Source: Dechloromonas sp. A34
GTDB lineage: Bacteria; Pseudomonadota; Gammaproteobacteria; Burkholderiales; Rhodocyclaceae
Direction of reading: 5' to 3'
DNA: 64,000 bases
Assembly (NCBI RefSeq): GCF_026261605.1
Contig: NZ_CP102486.1
Span: 3,720,001-3,784,000 of the forward strand
The first letter of the stretch is position 1. Each line of letters begins with the position of its first letter. The notes beneath the pieces are model-generated. The model saw nothing but the letters and a program-made list of their open reading frames with translations. It ran no database searches and was not told the origin of the DNA. Positions 34,868 through 46,213 of this stretch are shown one piece after another. The position numbers were made by a program, and so were the translations under genes.

Positions 34868-37810
34868 TTAGCCGACGGTCTGCCGGATAGCCCTGATCAG
34901 CGCGCCCAATTCCTCGATCAAGGCGGCGCGGCAGGCGTCGATTTCGTTCGGCCCGGCGGCAGCCCGCAGCGCGGAATGGAGCGCCGAAGCGGCCGTCGCC
35001 ACCCGGTTCGCCCCGATCATGCCGGCCGACCCCTTCAGAGAGTGAGCCAGTTCCATCAGCGCGGCCGGATCAGCTGCGGCATTGCCGTTTGCAAAGCGTT
35101 TGACGTCCGCGGCATGGCTGTCGGCAAACAGCCCCAGCATATGCGCATGCTTGGCCGCAATGCCCCTGACCTGCGCCAGCCCGTGCTCGATATCCAGTCC
35201 GGGAATGCCCGCCAGACGGAGCCGCCACGCGTCGATATCCAGGACCGACAGCGGCCTCTCGGTTAGCGGCACCCGGGCAGCCCCATCGCTGGGTTCCACC
35301 CGCTGCGCCTTGTTCGGCAACCATTCGAGCAATGTTGCGTAGAGCACTGCCGGAGCGACCGGCTTGGAGATGAAATCGTTCATTCCGGCAACCTGGCAGG
35401 CGATCCGGTTCTCCTCGAAGGCGTTGGCGGTCATCGCCAGAATCGGCAAGTCCTGCGCACCGGGCTGCGCGCGGATGGCGCGTGCCGCCTCCAGGCCGTC
35501 CATATTGGGCATCTGGATGTCCATTAGGATCACGTCGTAGCGCGTGCCCTCGGCCTTGCCGACCGCCTCGCGCCCGTCGACCGCGATATCGACGGAAAGC
35601 CCGACCCACTGCAACAGATCCCTGGCCACGTCGCGATTGACCGCGTTGTCCTCGGCCAACAGCACCCGTGCCCCAGAGTGATCGCGGCGCAGCCTGACCT
35701 CGGCATCCCCGAGGTCAGGGTTGGGCCGTTCGGCAGATGGCCGGTTTCCCGTCCCCGACTGCAGGCGTGCGCTAAACCAGAAGCGACTGCCCATCCCGGG
35801 TCGCGAGTCGACACCAACCTCGCCCCCCATCAGCCGCGCCAGGCGCCGGGTAATCGTCAGTCCGAGACCGGAACCGCCGAACTTGCGCGTGGTCGACGTG
35901 TCGAGTTGCTCGAAGGCCTTGAACAGCCGGGGGATTTTGTCGGGTGCGATGCCGATGCCGGTGTCCTCGACCGCGAACTGGATCAGCAACCCCTCGCCGC
36001 TGTCTTCGAGAAGACGGGCCCGCAAGGTAACCGAGCCGCGCTCGGTAAATTTGACCGCATTGCTGGCGTAGTTGAGCAAGGCCTGCCGGACCCGGGTCGG
36101 ATCGCCACGCAGCCACGCCGGTACGCCCTGGATATCGACGGCGACATGCAGTTTCCTGTCGCGGGCCGGCTCGGCGATGATCGAAACGACACTCTCGAAA
36201 ATATTGGCGAGCTGAAAACTCGTGCTCTCGAGCTGTAGCTGGCCGCCCTCGATTTTGGACAGGTCGAGGGTGTCGTTGATGATCGCCAGCAGGTGCTGCC
36301 CGGCCCCGGCAATTTTTTCGAGGTGGATGTCCTGCTCCGGAGTCGTCACGCCCCGTCGCAGGATATGGCTGAGGACGATGATCGCGTTGAGCGGTGTCCG
36401 GATCTCATGACTCATGTTGGCCAGGAAGCTGCTCTTGGCGCGGTTGGCCGCTTCAGCCGCATCCTTGGCCTGGGCCAGTTCGGCGGTGCGGGAAATCACC
36501 AGCTCCTCGAGATTTTCGCGGTACTGTTCGAGCTCCCTGGCAACCTGCTTGCGCTCGGTAATGTCTTCCTTGAGCGCGACATAATGGGTGATCCGCCCAT
36601 CCGTCTGGCGGATCGGGCTGACGATGGCGAACTCGATGTATTCGCTGCCATCCTTGCGCCGGTTGCAGAACTCGCCCCGCCAGGTCCGGCCGTCGGTCAG
36701 CGCCTGCCACATTGCCGCATAGGTTACGGCCGGCGTTCCACCCGAGTTGAGAATATTGGGATTTCGCCCGATGACCTCGTCGCGGGAATAGCCGGTGTTG
36801 CGGACAAAAGCATCGTTGACGTATTCGATCCGGGCATCGATATCGGTGATGACAATGCTTTCCGGGCTTTGCTCGACCGCCCGCGAGAGTTTGCGCAGGG
36901 ATTCCTCGGTCTGTCGGCGCTCGGTGATGTCGACAGTATAGCCATGCCAGAGCACCGCACCGTCGGCCTCGAGCTCCGGGTGGGCGTCACCGGAAAGCCA
37001 GCGCACGGTGCCGTCACCGAACCTCACCCGATATTCCTGGCGCCATGGTGTCAAGTCGCGAGCCGATTGCCGGATCGCTGAAACGACATCGTCGACGTCG
37101 TCGGGATGCAGCACGGAAAAAACCCGCGCTGCGTCGTAACGCACCTCGCCCGGACTGACCCGATAGATGTCGCGGATGACTTCGCTGGCGAACGGAAAAC
37201 AGGAAGACCCGTCGGCCCGCAGACGATACTGGTAAACCACGCCGGGCACCCGTCCGGCGATTTTCTCGAGGCGGCCGAGTGCCTCCTGCTGCGCCGCTTC
37301 TGACTTCTTGGCAGCGGCAACATCGCGCGCCGAACAGTAGAGCGCCGAGTGGCCATCGCAAGTCACCGGCACCGCCTTGACCTCGACATCGAACCGGCTG
37401 CCGTCCGAATGCCGGTAACGGCTCTCGAAAACCACGGGTCCGGAGCTGCTCAGCAGCTCGTCCAATCGAGTGTAGGGATCGGCCTCCGGCCCGCAAGCTG
37501 TCCACTCCCCGGCCTGCAGTTTCATGACCTCGCCGCGCGCCAGGCCGAGCATGGCGCAAAACGAGTCGCTGACTTCAAGCAGGCTGCCGTCGGCAGCGAT
37601 GATGTGCGAACCGTCGCCGACATTGCGCAGCATCAACTGGAGACGTTCGCTCTCCCGGGCCAGGGGGGCGACGACCAGTTCGCGACGGCGCTTGGCTCGG
37701 GCGAGCCGGCGCCGCGCGAATCCGGACTGGCCGATCACGACATTTCCCGCAAGAAACCGGTTTCGGGAGCGGAGGACAGCGGGTAGTTCATTCCCGGCAA
37801 CAGTTTGCAC
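34868..37810 (-). CDS. Soluble hybrid histidine kinase (PAS x3, HisKA, ATPase, receiver, Hpt)
   Basis: 980 residues, apparently starting at GTG 37810. No transmembrane segment is evident. PAS domains lie at about 58-165, 185-300 and 305-430. Then comes a HisKA with phospho-acceptor His468 ([13 protein letters not shown]) and an ATPase domain ([23 protein letters not shown]). A receiver follows (about 718-840, [13 protein letters not shown]), and a C-terminal Hpt with His in [14 protein letters not shown]. All phosphorelay residues are intact. It follows the HDOD gene by 14 bases in the chemotaxis operon. The phosphate may pass to the LuxR-type regulator at 33974-34648. Confidence 0.9.
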   Translation of the reverse strand: MQTVAGNELPAVLRSRNRFLAGNVVIGQSGFARRRLARAKRRRELVVAPLARESERLQLMLRNVGDGSHIIAADGSLLEVSDSFCAMLGLARGEVMKLQAGEWTACGPEADPYTRLDELLSSSGPVVFESRYRHSDGSRFDVEVKAVPVTCDGHSALYCSARDVAAAKKSEAAQQEALGRLEKIAGRVPGVVYQYRLRADGSSCFPFASEVIRDIYRVSPGEVRYDAARVFSVLHPDDVDDVVSAIRQSARDLTPWRQEYRVRFGDGTVRWLSGDAHPELEADGAVLWHGYTVDITERRQTEESLRKLSRAVEQSPESIVITDIDARIEYVNDAFVRNTGYSRDEVIGRNPNILNSGGTPAVTYAAMWQALTDGRTWRGEFCNRRKDGSEYIEFAIVSPIRQTDGRITHYVALKEDITERKQVARELEQYRENLEELVISRTAELAQAKDAAEAANRAKSSFLANMSHEIRTPLNAIIVLSHILRRGVTTPEQDIHLEKIAGAGQHLLAIINDTLDLSKIEGGQLQLESTSFQLANIFESVVSIIAEPARDRKLHVAVDIQGVPAWLRGDPTRVRQALLNYASNAVKFTERGSVTLRARLLEDSGEGLLIQFAVEDTGIGIAPDKIPRLFKAFEQLDTSTTRKFGGSGLGLTITRRLARLMGGEVGVDSRPGMGSRFWFSARLQSGTGNRPSAERPNPDLGDAEVRLRRDHSGARVLLAEDNAVNRDVARDLLQWVGLSVDIAVDGREAVGKAEGTRYDVILMDIQMPNMDGLEAARAIRAQPGAQDLPILAMTANAFEENRIACQVAGMNDFISKPVAPAVLYATLLEWLPNKAQRVEPSDGAARVPLTERPLSVLDIDAWRLRLAGIPGLDIEHGLAQVRGIAAKHAHMLGLFADSHAADVKRFANGNAAADPAALMELAHSLKGSAGMIGANRVATAASALHSALRAAAGPNEIDACRAALIEELGALIRAIRQTVG

Positions 37811-37824
37811 ACGATACTGGGGGC

Positions 37825-38661
37825 CTAACTTTTCAAGGCAGCGGTGAGCGATTCGACCTCTTCAGCCGATGCAGCCAGAATGCTGCTCAGCATTTCGTCA
37901 TCGACCAGCAGATCGATATCCGCCGCCACCCCTTTGTGACTTATCCCGGCCAGTTCGCTCAATGGCGACGCGACCGGCGACAGTTGGTCGGCAAGCAGCA
38001 GGGTGTCGCCGAGCGAGACGGCGGGCATGGCCAGATAGCCATCCCAGAGCCTCTCGAGGGCTTCAAGAATGGTCGCGGGAACGCCCAGCGCGTGCAACAC
38101 GGCACGACCGACCCGGGCTTCGCCGTCGCCATGCCAGGACTCGAGATTGCCATCGAGAATGCCCGGAAAGGCGGCGGCGCGGGCAATCAGATAGAAACCG
38201 CCGACCTCGTGAACAATCCCGGCAAAAAAAGCGGCCTCCGGGTCCTGGCGGGTCACCCGACGGGCAATCACCCGCGCCAGTGCCGCAACGTGGGCCGTGT
38301 GTTCCCAGAGGCGGGCGGCGAGCCGGCGATGCTCGGGAGACTGTACCCCTTCCTGCATCTGGCGCACGATGACGGCGGTCACCAGGGTGCGCAACGCCTT
38401 GAAACCTAGCCGCGATACGGCGCTCTGCACATCGCTGATGCCCCGACCAGACGGGTTGTAGGCCACCGAATTGGCGACGCCGACCACCCGCGCCGAGAGC
38501 ATGGGTTCGGAGGAGATCAGCTTGCTCAGTTGATCGATCGGGCAATCCGGATCATCCAGGGCGCGCTGCACGCGCCGAATGATTTCGGCATCGATGGAAA
38601 ACACCATCTCCCCGCGTTCCGCATCCGCGGCAATCGCCTCCAAGGCTGCCTGAACGTCCAT
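37825..38661 (-). CDS. HDOD-domain protein
   Basis: 278 residues from ATG 38661 (AAAGGAA upstream). The HDOD core covers about 10-215, with [28 protein letters not shown] and [21 protein letters not shown], and a HD-like region ([32 protein letters not shown]). HDOD proteins are regulatory non-catalytic relatives of HD phosphohydrolases, often beside chemotaxis or GGDEF genes. It lies 11 bases after cheB. Target unknown. Confidence 0.88.
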   Translation of the reverse strand: MDVQAALEAIAADAERGEMVFSIDAEIIRRVQRALDDPDCPIDQLSKLISSEPMLSARVVGVANSVAYNPSGRGISDVQSAVSRLGFKALRTLVTAVIVRQMQEGVQSPEHRRLAARLWEHTAHVAALARVIARRVTRQDPEAAFFAGIVHEVGGFYLIARAAAFPGILDGNLESWHGDGEARVGRAVLHALGVPATILEALERLWDGYLAMPAVSLGDTLLLADQLSPVASPLSELAGISHKGVAADIDLLVDDEMLSSILAASAEEVESLTAALKS

Positions 38662-38672
38662 GTCATTCCTTT

Positions 38673-39752
38673 TCAGTATTCTCTGCCATAGCCGACAATT
38701 GCCGCCGGAATCTGATCGAGTGCCAGCGTCTGATCGGCGGCACCGAGCTTGATCGCCTCTTTCGGCATACCGAAGACAACGCAACTCGCCTCGTCCTGGG
38801 CCACCGTCCTGCCTCCGGCGTCGTGCAATTCTTTCATGCCCCGGGCGCCGTCGTCACCCATGCCGGTCATGATAATCCCGAGCGCGTTGGCGCCGGCAAA
38901 CTTGGACACCGAGCGGAAAAGAACATCGACCGATGGCTTGTGCCGGTTGACCAACGGCCCGTCGATCACCTCGACGACGTACTGGGCACCATTACGCTTG
39001 AGCATCATATGGCGCCCGCCGGGCGCGATCAGCGCCAGGCCGGGAATGACCCGGTCACCGTGCTTCGCCTCGCGTACCTCGATCTCGCACAGGCCGTTCA
39101 GGCGTTCGGCAAACATCGCGGTGAACTTTTCCGGCATGTGCTGGACGATGACGAGACCCGGCGCCGTCGCCGGCAATTTGGTGAGAACCGCTTCCAGCGC
39201 CTGCGTGCCACCGGTCGAAGTGCCGATCGCCACGACCTTGTCGGTCGTGCGCTCCAGGGCTCGGTCGGGGCCGATGCTGAGCACGGCATCTGCCGAGAGC
39301 TTGGGGCGACCGCAAGCGGGCGCTGAAGAACTGCGCAGCGCCCGCATGTTGGCGCGCGCCGCGCTGCGCACCGCCTGCACGATATCGTTGGAAGCGTCTT
39401 CGAGAAAACTCTTGAGGCCGATCTTGGGCTTCGTGATGATCGAAACGGCGCCCGCCGCCAGCGCCTCGAACGTGGCGCGCGCGCCCTGTTCGGCCAGGGA
39501 CGAACAGATCACCACCGGCGTCGGGTGCTCCGCCATGATCTTCTTGAGGAAGGTGATGCCATCCATGCGCGGCATTTCGATATCGATCACCAGCACATCG
39601 GGCCACCGGGTCTGCATCTTCTGCAGGGCAAACAGCGGATCCGATGCCGTGGCGATGACCTCGATGCCCGGGTCGGTCGCCAGCGCCTGGGACACGACCT
39701 GGCGGACCAGCGCCGAGTCATCGACGATCATGACCTTGATTTTGTCAGCCAT
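38673..39752 (-). CDS. cheB: Chemotaxis methylesterase/deamidase CheB
   Basis: 359 residues from ATG 39752 (AGGAGTG upstream). Receiver domain with phospho-acceptor in [13 protein letters not shown], linker, then the methylesterase domain with the catalytic triad blocks [11 protein letters not shown] (Ser), [15 protein letters not shown] (His) and [11 protein letters not shown] (Asp). It removes methyl groups from chemoreceptors when phosphorylated by CheA. Its start overlaps the cheD stop by 8 bases. Confidence 0.95.
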   Translation of the reverse strand: MADKIKVMIVDDSALVRQVVSQALATDPGIEVIATASDPLFALQKMQTRWPDVLVIDIEMPRMDGITFLKKIMAEHPTPVVICSSLAEQGARATFEALAAGAVSIITKPKIGLKSFLEDASNDIVQAVRSAARANMRALRSSSAPACGRPKLSADAVLSIGPDRALERTTDKVVAIGTSTGGTQALEAVLTKLPATAPGLVIVQHMPEKFTAMFAERLNGLCEIEVREAKHGDRVIPGLALIAPGGRHMMLKRNGAQYVVEVIDGPLVNRHKPSVDVLFRSVSKFAGANALGIIMTGMGDDGARGMKELHDAGGRTVAQDEASCVVFGMPKEAIKLGAADQTLALDQIPAAIVGYGREY

Positions 39753-40257
39753 GCACACTCCTGTTTTCGGCCTCGGCGTTCCGCGCCGACGCCAGCCAGA
39801 CATCCCCGCTCCACAGATCGAAACGAATTTTCCGCTGCCCGCTGCCGCCGACGTGTTCGGCGATCAGCGCAATCTGCGACGCGGCCAGCCATTGCCGGCC
39901 GAGCGCCACGTTCAGCGCACCGATATCCCCCCCGCCGCCCGCGAGGTCGCCCAACATGTTGGCGCCGCCGAACAATTTCGCCTGGTATTCCTCGGGGCGA
40001 GTTCCCGCTGCCGCCACCTGTTGCAAAAACAGCGCAAAGGCCTCACGCCCGAAACGTCCATCGAGCGCAGCGACCGGCGGCCGGGTCCGCTCGCTCAGCA
40101 TGTAGTGACACATGCCGCCGATGCGGCGACGGGGATGCCAAAGCGTGATCGAAACGCAGGAACCAAGCAGGGTCGAGATGCGGGTCTGCCCATAGCCGAA
40201 GTGGAAGTCGCCGGGTTGCAGGAAAACCTCATCGATACCTTCACCGGGTGTGCTCAT
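39745..40257 (-). CDS. cheD: Chemoreceptor glutamine deamidase CheD
   Basis: 170 residues from ATG 40257. CheD hallmarks: [14 protein letters not shown] (catalytic Cys), GGMCHYML (His) and KLFGGANM. It deamidates receptor glutamines and can modulate the response. It overlaps cheR upstream (4 bases) and cheB downstream (8 bases), so translation is coupled. A second CheD-like protein is encoded at 41059-41667. Confidence 0.93.
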   Translation of the reverse strand: MSTPGEGIDEVFLQPGDFHFGYGQTRISTLLGSCVSITLWHPRRRIGGMCHYMLSERTRPPVAALDGRFGREAFALFLQQVAAAGTRPEEYQAKLFGGANMLGDLAGGGGDIGALNVALGRQWLAASQIALIAEHVGGSGQRKIRFDLWSGDVWLASARNAEAENRSVHG

Positions 40258-41066
40258 GGCTTGCGATAGATCGTCGGCAGAACCGCTTCCACCCGGTCTG
40301 AAACGCCGTTCAGCGTTTCCGAATGGCCGATCACCAGATAGCCCCCGGCTTTCAGACGCGGCAGCAGATTGCTCACCACCCTCTTCTTCGTCTGTGGATC
40401 GAAGTAAATCATCACGTTGCGCAGAAAGATGACGTCGAACTCGCCAATACCGGCATCGATTGGCTGCATCAGATTGATCTGGTAGAAGCGAACCCGCTTG
40501 CGTAGTTCCGGCACGATCAGGAAAGTACCGGCGTGGGAACGCACGCCCTTCAGGCAATACCTGGTCATGTAGCCCGGCGGTATGCCCTCGGTTCGGGCCA
40601 GCGAATAGTGCCCGGTCGCCGCCTTGGCCAGGACCTGGGTACAGATGTCCGACCCGATGATTTCCCAGGGGGTGTTGGGGAGGTGCTCGGCGAGCACCAT
40701 GGCCAGCGAGTAGGCCTCCTCGCCACTTGAACTGGCCGCACTCCACACCCGGAAGCTCGGCGGATTCTTGCGCTTGCCGATGATTTCGTCGCGCAGGAAA
40801 TCGAAATGCTTGGGCTCGCGAAAAAAGCAGGTTTCGTTAGTCGTCAACAGATCGACCATCGTCTGCAACTCTTCGGGATGCTCGCCGCTGGACAGCATCC
40901 GGTAGTACTGGGTGAAGCTTGTAAACTCATAGACCCGGAGGCGGCGCGTCAGGCGTCCGACGAGCAGGATTTTTTTGGCGTCACTCAGGCTGATCCCGGC
41001 AATCCGGTAGATCAGCCGCTGAAAAAGCGCAAATTCATGGTCGGTGATGTTGTCGGGTTCAAGCAT
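40254..41066 (-). CDS. cheR: Chemoreceptor methyltransferase CheR
   Basis: 270 residues from ATG 41066. The N-terminal helical domain (FALFQRLIYRIAGISLSDAKK) is followed by the SAM-binding domain with RVWSAASSSGEEAYSLAMVL, IGSDICTQVLAKA and FDVIFLRNVMIYFDPQTKK. It methylates receptor glutamates. It overlaps the upstream CheD-like gene by 8 bases and cheD downstream by 4. Confidence 0.95.
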   Translation of the reverse strand: MLEPDNITDHEFALFQRLIYRIAGISLSDAKKILLVGRLTRRLRVYEFTSFTQYYRMLSSGEHPEELQTMVDLLTTNETCFFREPKHFDFLRDEIIGKRKNPPSFRVWSAASSSGEEAYSLAMVLAEHLPNTPWEIIGSDICTQVLAKAATGHYSLARTEGIPPGYMTRYCLKGVRSHAGTFLIVPELRKRVRFYQINLMQPIDAGIGEFDVIFLRNVMIYFDPQTKKRVVSNLLPRLKAGGYLVIGHSETLNGVSDRVEAVLPTIYRKP

Positions 41067-41667
41067 CGGAACAACTCAATAACGGTGCCGAGAACTTTGC
41101 CGCCGAGATGAGCTTTGCCGCGTAGCTCGCTTCTTCCCGGGCAATCACCTCGGCCGTCGCCATACTGGTGACCAGTCGCCGACAAAAGACTTCGCCGGTA
41201 ATCGGCAGAAACAGCACCTTGCGCGACCAGGGGCCGAGAAAATCGGCAGCCAGCAAGGGAATCCCCTGGCGAGCCAGCCATTCCTTGGCGAACTCGGCAT
41301 TGCGCAGACCGATGCTGGGCGACTCGCCACCACTGTCGATGATTGTCCCGCCACCGAAAGCCTTGGCCTGCAGGCGCTCTTTCCTGGCTCCGCGCTGCAG
41401 CAAGGCATCGAGCAGCGCCTCCATGGCGTGCGACCCGAAAAGCAGCGCATCGAGGGGGGCGTTGCCGTTGCGCCGGAGGTTCGGCAACATGAAGTGGTTC
41501 AAGCCACCGATCCGCGTTTGGCTATCGACGAGGCAAACGGCGACGCAGGAACCGAGCAGCGTCGACAGCGGACGCTCGGACTCGACGGCCCAGGTGCCCG
41601 GGTTGATGCTCCGGGCGAGGCGTTCGATCCCCTGGAAACGGAGCTTGCTATAGTCCATGCCTTCCAT
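41059..41667 (-). CDS. CheD-like protein, second copy
   Basis: 202 residues from ATG 41667; an ATG at 41658 is an alternative with a more usual distance from GGAGG. It keeps the CheD blocks [14 protein letters not shown] (Cys), GGLNHFMLP (His) and KAFGGGTI, but has a longer C-terminus than the 170-residue CheD encoded by the same operon. Both copies retain the catalytic Cys and His, so both could be active deamidases, perhaps for the two different receptors of this operon. Confidence 0.85.
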   Translation of the reverse strand: MEGMDYSKLRFQGIERLARSINPGTWAVESERPLSTLLGSCVAVCLVDSQTRIGGLNHFMLPNLRRNGNAPLDALLFGSHAMEALLDALLQRGARKERLQAKAFGGGTIIDSGGESPSIGLRNAEFAKEWLARQGIPLLAADFLGPWSRKVLFLPITGEVFCRRLVTSMATAEVIAREEASYAAKLISAAKFSAPLLSCSDA

Positions 41668-41733
41668 TGCCTCCGTGCATTGCCGCCCATTTGCCGACAG
41701 GAAGCAGCCGGCAAAGCCTGACGGTCGATTCGC

Positions 41734-42305
41734 TCAGCTGACTCCCGCCGCGATTGCAGTCTCGACCGCCCCCCGTCCGCCGTGGTCAGCATGGCGATTT
41801 CCTCGACCGAGAGCACCTTGGCGATTTCGAGCAGGATGACGAACTTGCCGGCCACCTTGCCCATGCCGAAGATGAAGTCGGCACGGATGCGTGCGCCGAA
41901 GGATGGCGGCGGTTCGATCTCGCTACCCGGAATTTCCAGGACTTCCGAAACGGCGTCGACGATGATGCCGATATCGTGGCGGGTATCTTCATCCGACACC
42001 TCGACGATGACGATGCAGGTCCGCCGCCCGATCTCGGTCGATTTGCCACCGAAGCGGGCCGCCAGGTCGATGACTGGAACCACGCTGCCGCGCAGGTTGA
42101 TCACACCGCGGATGAAGGCCGGCATCATCGGAATTTCAGTCAGGTTGCCGTATTCGATGATTTCCTTGACGTTGAGAATCCCGACGCCGAACATTTCGCC
42201 GCCGAGCGAGAAAGTCAGATATTGAGAAGGCACTTCGTCGCCCCTGGCGCCGATGGCGTGGCCCGGAGCCACAGCACTTCCCTTGGCTTGCACGAGTTGT
42301 CCCAT
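41734..42305 (-). CDS. cheW: Chemotaxis coupling protein CheW (frameshift near the 3' end)
   Basis: From ATG 42305 the protein reads as a normal CheW (QYLTFSLGGEMFGVGILNVKEII...RGVINLRGSVVPVIDL...FIFGMGKV...EIAKVLSVEEIAML). As written the frame then runs 170 bases into the next gene. Adding one G to the GGGGGG run at 41769-41774 gives the ending DGGAVETAIAAGVS with a stop at 41734, about 190 residues, before the CheD-like start at 41667. So a missing base, not a real extension, is likely. CheW links receptors to CheA. Confidence 0.88.
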
Positions 42306-42314
42306 GATGACTCC

Positions 42315-43940
42315 TCAATAACGCTCGAAGTCACCCTCGTTGACCTGGACCGCCGCAGTCCGCGAGGCAACCCGCGACTTGGCGCCACCCGACGATCGGG
42401 CAGTCGGCGGAACGAAGTTGCGGGCCGGGTTGCGCTGGCCCTGATCGAGATGGAAGAAGGTCATGGTCTGCTGCAGCTGTTCGGCTTGCGAACCCAGCTC
42501 TTCGGCGGTAGCCGCCAGTTCTTCCGAGGCCGACGCATTTTGCTGGGTCGCCTGGTTCAACTGACCCATTGCGCTGTTGATCTGGGCCACGCCGGTGGAC
42601 TGTTCGGACGAGGCGGAAGCAATCTCCTGGACGAGATCGGAAGTCTTGCGGATGTTAGGCACCATCTCGGTGAGCAGCGACCCGGCACGTTCGGCCTGCT
42701 TGACCGAGGAACTGGCGAGATTGCCGATTTCCTGGGCGGCAACCTGCGAGCGCTCGGCCAGTTTGCGCACCTCGGCGGCGACGACTGCGAAGCCCTTGCC
42801 GTGGTCGCCGGCGCGGGCGGCTTCGATGGCGGCATTGAGCGCCAGCAGATTGGTCTGGTAGGCGATGTCGTCGATGATGCCGATCTTGCTGGCGATGCTC
42901 TTCATGTCATCGACCGTCCTGCTCACGGCCTCGCCGCCTTCGGCGGCTTCCATCGCCGCCTTGGAAGCCATGCCGTCGGTGACCTTGGCGTTCTCGGTGT
43001 TCTGCGAAATCGAGGCGGTCATTTGCTCCATCGACGACGAAGTTTCCTCGACCGACGCCGCCTGCTCGCTGGACGATTGAGACAGCGACTGGGCCGTGGA
43101 CGAAACCTGGGCGGCAGCATTGGTCAGGTTGTCGGCGGCGGTGCGCACCTCGCCGATAATCTGGGTCAGCTTGCCGATCATGTTCTGCATGGCATTCATC
43201 AGATGGCCAATCTCGTCCTTGCTGCTGGATTCGAGTTTGACGGTGAGATCGCCTTCGGAGAGGCTGGTCGCCGCCTTGACCGCTTCGTTGATCGGCCGGG
43301 TGATACTCGTGGTGACCCAGAACGCAAAGCCAGCGGCAACCAGGATGGCGCCGAGCGACAGCACGAGTATCAGGGTCTTGGCGCGATCGGCATCAGCACT
43401 GGCATGCTCGCCGGAGCGCGCCATCAATTCGGTCTGGAACTCGATCAGCTTGGCGATCGAAGCCAGGTAGTCGGCCTGCGACTTGCGCATGCTGCCATAC
43501 ATGACGACCATCGCCTCGTCGCGCTTGCCGGCACTGATCGAGTCGCGCAGCTTGTTGAGATCGGCGACGTATTCCTTGCGCGTGACGACGACTTCGCCGA
43601 GCAGTTTCTTGCCTTCTGCCGTGGTGACGGTTTTTTCCAGCTTGTCGAGACGATCGGAAATGATCTTGCTGGCGGCCGGAATGTGGCTGAGTTCGGCCTG
43701 GACCACTTCCGCCTTGGTCGCCAGCAGGGCATTGCGCGTAATCATCGCCACCAGGCTGACTTGCTCGATGATGTCGTGGGCGGCGACCGTTTTCGGCACC
43801 TTGTCGTTGACGATATCCAGGATTTCGTCATTCAGAAGGCCGACGCGCGTGAAGGCAAGCACGGCGATGACCAACAGAAGTACGAGTACGAAACCGAACC
43901 CGATGCCGAGCCGGACGCCAATTTTCAGATCCTTGAACAT
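42315..43940 (-). CDS. Methyl-accepting chemotaxis protein (4HB sensor)
   Basis: 541 residues. TM1 about 10-30, a four-helix-bundle type periplasmic sensor (about 35-188), TM2 about 190-210, HAMP about 212-265 and the methyl-accepting domain with the signalling tip [20 protein letters not shown] and [17 protein letters not shown]. It ends VNEGDFERY, without a CheR-tethering pentapeptide of the NWETF type. Between cheA and cheW in the operon, it is probably the dedicated receptor. Confidence 0.93.
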   Translation of the reverse strand: MFKDLKIGVRLGIGFGFVLVLLLVIAVLAFTRVGLLNDEILDIVNDKVPKTVAAHDIIEQVSLVAMITRNALLATKAEVVQAELSHIPAASKIISDRLDKLEKTVTTAEGKKLLGEVVVTRKEYVADLNKLRDSISAGKRDEAMVVMYGSMRKSQADYLASIAKLIEFQTELMARSGEHASADADRAKTLILVLSLGAILVAAGFAFWVTTSITRPINEAVKAATSLSEGDLTVKLESSSKDEIGHLMNAMQNMIGKLTQIIGEVRTAADNLTNAAAQVSSTAQSLSQSSSEQAASVEETSSSMEQMTASISQNTENAKVTDGMASKAAMEAAEGGEAVSRTVDDMKSIASKIGIIDDIAYQTNLLALNAAIEAARAGDHGKGFAVVAAEVRKLAERSQVAAQEIGNLASSSVKQAERAGSLLTEMVPNIRKTSDLVQEIASASSEQSTGVAQINSAMGQLNQATQQNASASEELAATAEELGSQAEQLQQTMTFFHLDQGQRNPARNFVPPTARSSGGAKSRVASRTAAVQVNEGDFERY

Positions 43941-43968
43941 GACCTACCCCTTCGTGAAGTGCAATGCG

Positions 43969-46194
43969 TTAATTGTTTTGAAGTGCGGTAAAAGGCTGAT
44001 GATTTCTGCCAAGTAACATCTTTCTCTCCTCAGCCTGGCTGACGGCATGAACCAGCGCCGCGACATCGAGAATCAGGGCGACTTCGCCACTGCCCAGAAT
44101 GGTCGAGCCGCCGATGCCCCGCAGATTCGGGAACATCACGCCGAGGGGCTTGATCACGGTCTGGAATTCGCCCATCAGCTGATCGACGACGATTCCGGCC
44201 CGCTGACCGCCAAACTGCACGACGACAATGCTCTCGCGCGGAGGACAATCTCCTGCCACTTCGAACAGTTCGCGCAGGCGGATGAACGGCAGGGCCTCGC
44301 CACGCAGGTTGAGAAAACTGCGGTCGGACGGCAGGTTCTTGAGTTCGATGCACTCAACGACGGTATCGAGCGGAATGACATAGGCTGCCCGCCCGACGCC
44401 GACCAGAAAGCCGTCGATGATGGCCAGGGTCAGCGGCAGGCGGATGGTGAAGGTGGTGCCTTCGCCATCGACCGAGGCGACATCGACCGCGCCGCGCAAG
44501 GCCTGGATGTTGCGGCGCACGACATCCATGCCGACGCCACGTCCCGACAGATTGGAGACTTTTTCCACGGTCGAGAAACCGGGCTCGAAAATGAGATTGA
44601 CGATCTCGGCTTCGGAAAGCGCCTCGCCCGACTGGATAATGCCGCGTTCGACCGCCTTGGCGACGATCCTCGCCTTGTTCAGGCCACCGCCGTCATCGCT
44701 GACCTGGATCACGATGCTTCCCGAGTCGTGAAAAGCGTTCAGCGCGACCCGGCCGCAAGCCGGCTTGCCGCGCTCGAGCCGCAGGGCGGCGGATTCGATG
44801 CCGTGGTCCAGCGAATTCCTGACCAGGTGCATCAGCGGGTCGCCGATCTTTTCGACCACGGTCTTGTCGAGTTCGGTCTCGGCACCGCTGATCTGCAGCT
44901 CGATTTCCTTTCCGAGTTCCTTGGCGACATCGCGGACCACGCGGTTGAAGCGGGTGAAGGTGTCGCCGATCTGGACCATGCGCAGTTGCAGCGCCGAGTC
45001 GCGGATATTTTCGACAAGACGGGAAAGCACCGAGGTCGCCTCGACCAGATCGACCTGCTTGCTCTTCTGGGCCAGCAGATTGGCCGAGGCGCCGGCGATC
45101 ACCAGTTCGCCGACGAGGTCGATCAACTGATCCAGCTTGTCGGCCTGGACCCGCACCAGCCGGGCCTCCTTGGCTTTCTTGTCGCTGACCTGGGTCTGCT
45201 TGACGACGGCTGCTTCGACCAATTCCTGATGTACCACCTTGTGATCGACGAGAATTTCGCCGATCGGCTGGTGCGGCGTATCGCTGTCGCCGGCGGCGTT
45301 GTCGGCGGAAGATTGTTGTTCGCTCAGCCCCCGCTCGACCTCGGCCGAAGTCAGCGCGCCGCAACGGACCAGGATTTCGCCCAGGCGCATGGTGTCTTCG
45401 GGCAGTTCCTGGATAAGCTGTATGTATTCCGAGAGCTTGCCGTGCGGCGCCAGGATGCGCAGATCGCAATCCTCCCTGACGAAATCGAAGACGCGCTCGA
45501 TATCAGCCTTGGCGCAACGGGTCTGGAGCTGGACCTCGAAACCGATGTAGCAGGATTCCGGATCCATCTCGGCGGCCGCCGGCAGGCTATCGGTGATGGT
45601 TTCGATGGCGAGGATCTCGCCCAGCGTCGCCAGGTAATGGATGAAGGACAGCGGGTCCATGCCGCCGCGCAAGACGTTCTCGCCGAAGCGCACGGAAATG
45701 TGCCAGCTATCGGTCAAGACCAGGCCGCCGCCGGAACTCTCGACGGCATCGCCCGCAGCCTGAACTGCCAGGTCGACGCCGGCGGAGGCAGGTGTTGGCT
45801 GGCCGATGGCATCGAGGAACACTTGCAGGCGCCCGCTCAGTTTGTCGCCGGCGAGCTGGAGCCCGGCATCGGGGGCAGCGGCCTCGGCGGCCAGCAGATC
45901 GACCAGGCGGGCCATGTGGTCGCAACATTCGAGCAGCAAGGTGGCGAGCGCCGGGCTGACCGCCAGTTGCTTGTTGCGCAGGGCATCGAGAATGTTCTCG
46001 ACGCGGTGCGTGAAGGACTCGATGAAGTGGCATTCGATGACGCCCGAGCCGCCCTTGATGGTATGGGCGGCGCGAAAGATGCCATTGATGTTGTCGTGAT
46101 CCTGCGGACTCAGTTCGAGCCGCAGCAGGCCGGACTCCATTTCGGCAAGCTGTTCGCGGCACTCCTGGATGAAGACGCTGGTGATCTCGTCCAT
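43969..46194 (-). CDS. cheA: Chemotaxis histidine kinase CheA
   Basis: 741 residues from ATG 46194. P1 Hpt domain with phospho-acceptor His in AAHTIKGGSGVIE (about 44), a divergent middle region in place of a standard P2 (about 150-350), dimerisation domain (KLDQLIDLVGELVIA), ATPase domain (LMHLVRNSLDHGIE, DDGGGL, GRGVGMDVV) and a C-terminal CheW-like domain. It phosphorylates CheY and CheB. It lies 19 bases after the STAS gene. Confidence 0.95.
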   Translation of the reverse strand: MDEITSVFIQECREQLAEMESGLLRLELSPQDHDNINGIFRAAHTIKGGSGVIECHFIESFTHRVENILDALRNKQLAVSPALATLLLECCDHMARLVDLLAAEAAAPDAGLQLAGDKLSGRLQVFLDAIGQPTPASAGVDLAVQAAGDAVESSGGGLVLTDSWHISVRFGENVLRGGMDPLSFIHYLATLGEILAIETITDSLPAAAEMDPESCYIGFEVQLQTRCAKADIERVFDFVREDCDLRILAPHGKLSEYIQLIQELPEDTMRLGEILVRCGALTSAEVERGLSEQQSSADNAAGDSDTPHQPIGEILVDHKVVHQELVEAAVVKQTQVSDKKAKEARLVRVQADKLDQLIDLVGELVIAGASANLLAQKSKQVDLVEATSVLSRLVENIRDSALQLRMVQIGDTFTRFNRVVRDVAKELGKEIELQISGAETELDKTVVEKIGDPLMHLVRNSLDHGIESAALRLERGKPACGRVALNAFHDSGSIVIQVSDDGGGLNKARIVAKAVERGIIQSGEALSEAEIVNLIFEPGFSTVEKVSNLSGRGVGMDVVRRNIQALRGAVDVASVDGEGTTFTIRLPLTLAIIDGFLVGVGRAAYVIPLDTVVECIELKNLPSDRSFLNLRGEALPFIRLRELFEVAGDCPPRESIVVVQFGGQRAGIVVDQLMGEFQTVIKPLGVMFPNLRGIGGSTILGSGEVALILDVAALVHAVSQAEERKMLLGRNHQPFTALQNN

Positions 46195-46213
46195 GCTGTT
46201 TTTCTCCGTTCGC

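Noticed and set aside
41499..41733. CheW with a long C-terminal extension reading into the CheD-like gene
   Set aside because: One added G at the GGGGGG run gives a normal CheW ending; the extension has no domain features.
41754..43991. A 745-codon plus-strand frame, and a similar 730-codon frame at 44047-46239
   Set aside because: Both are shadows of the MCP, cheW and cheA genes on the other strand; composition (many His, Gly, Asp) is typical of antisense frames.
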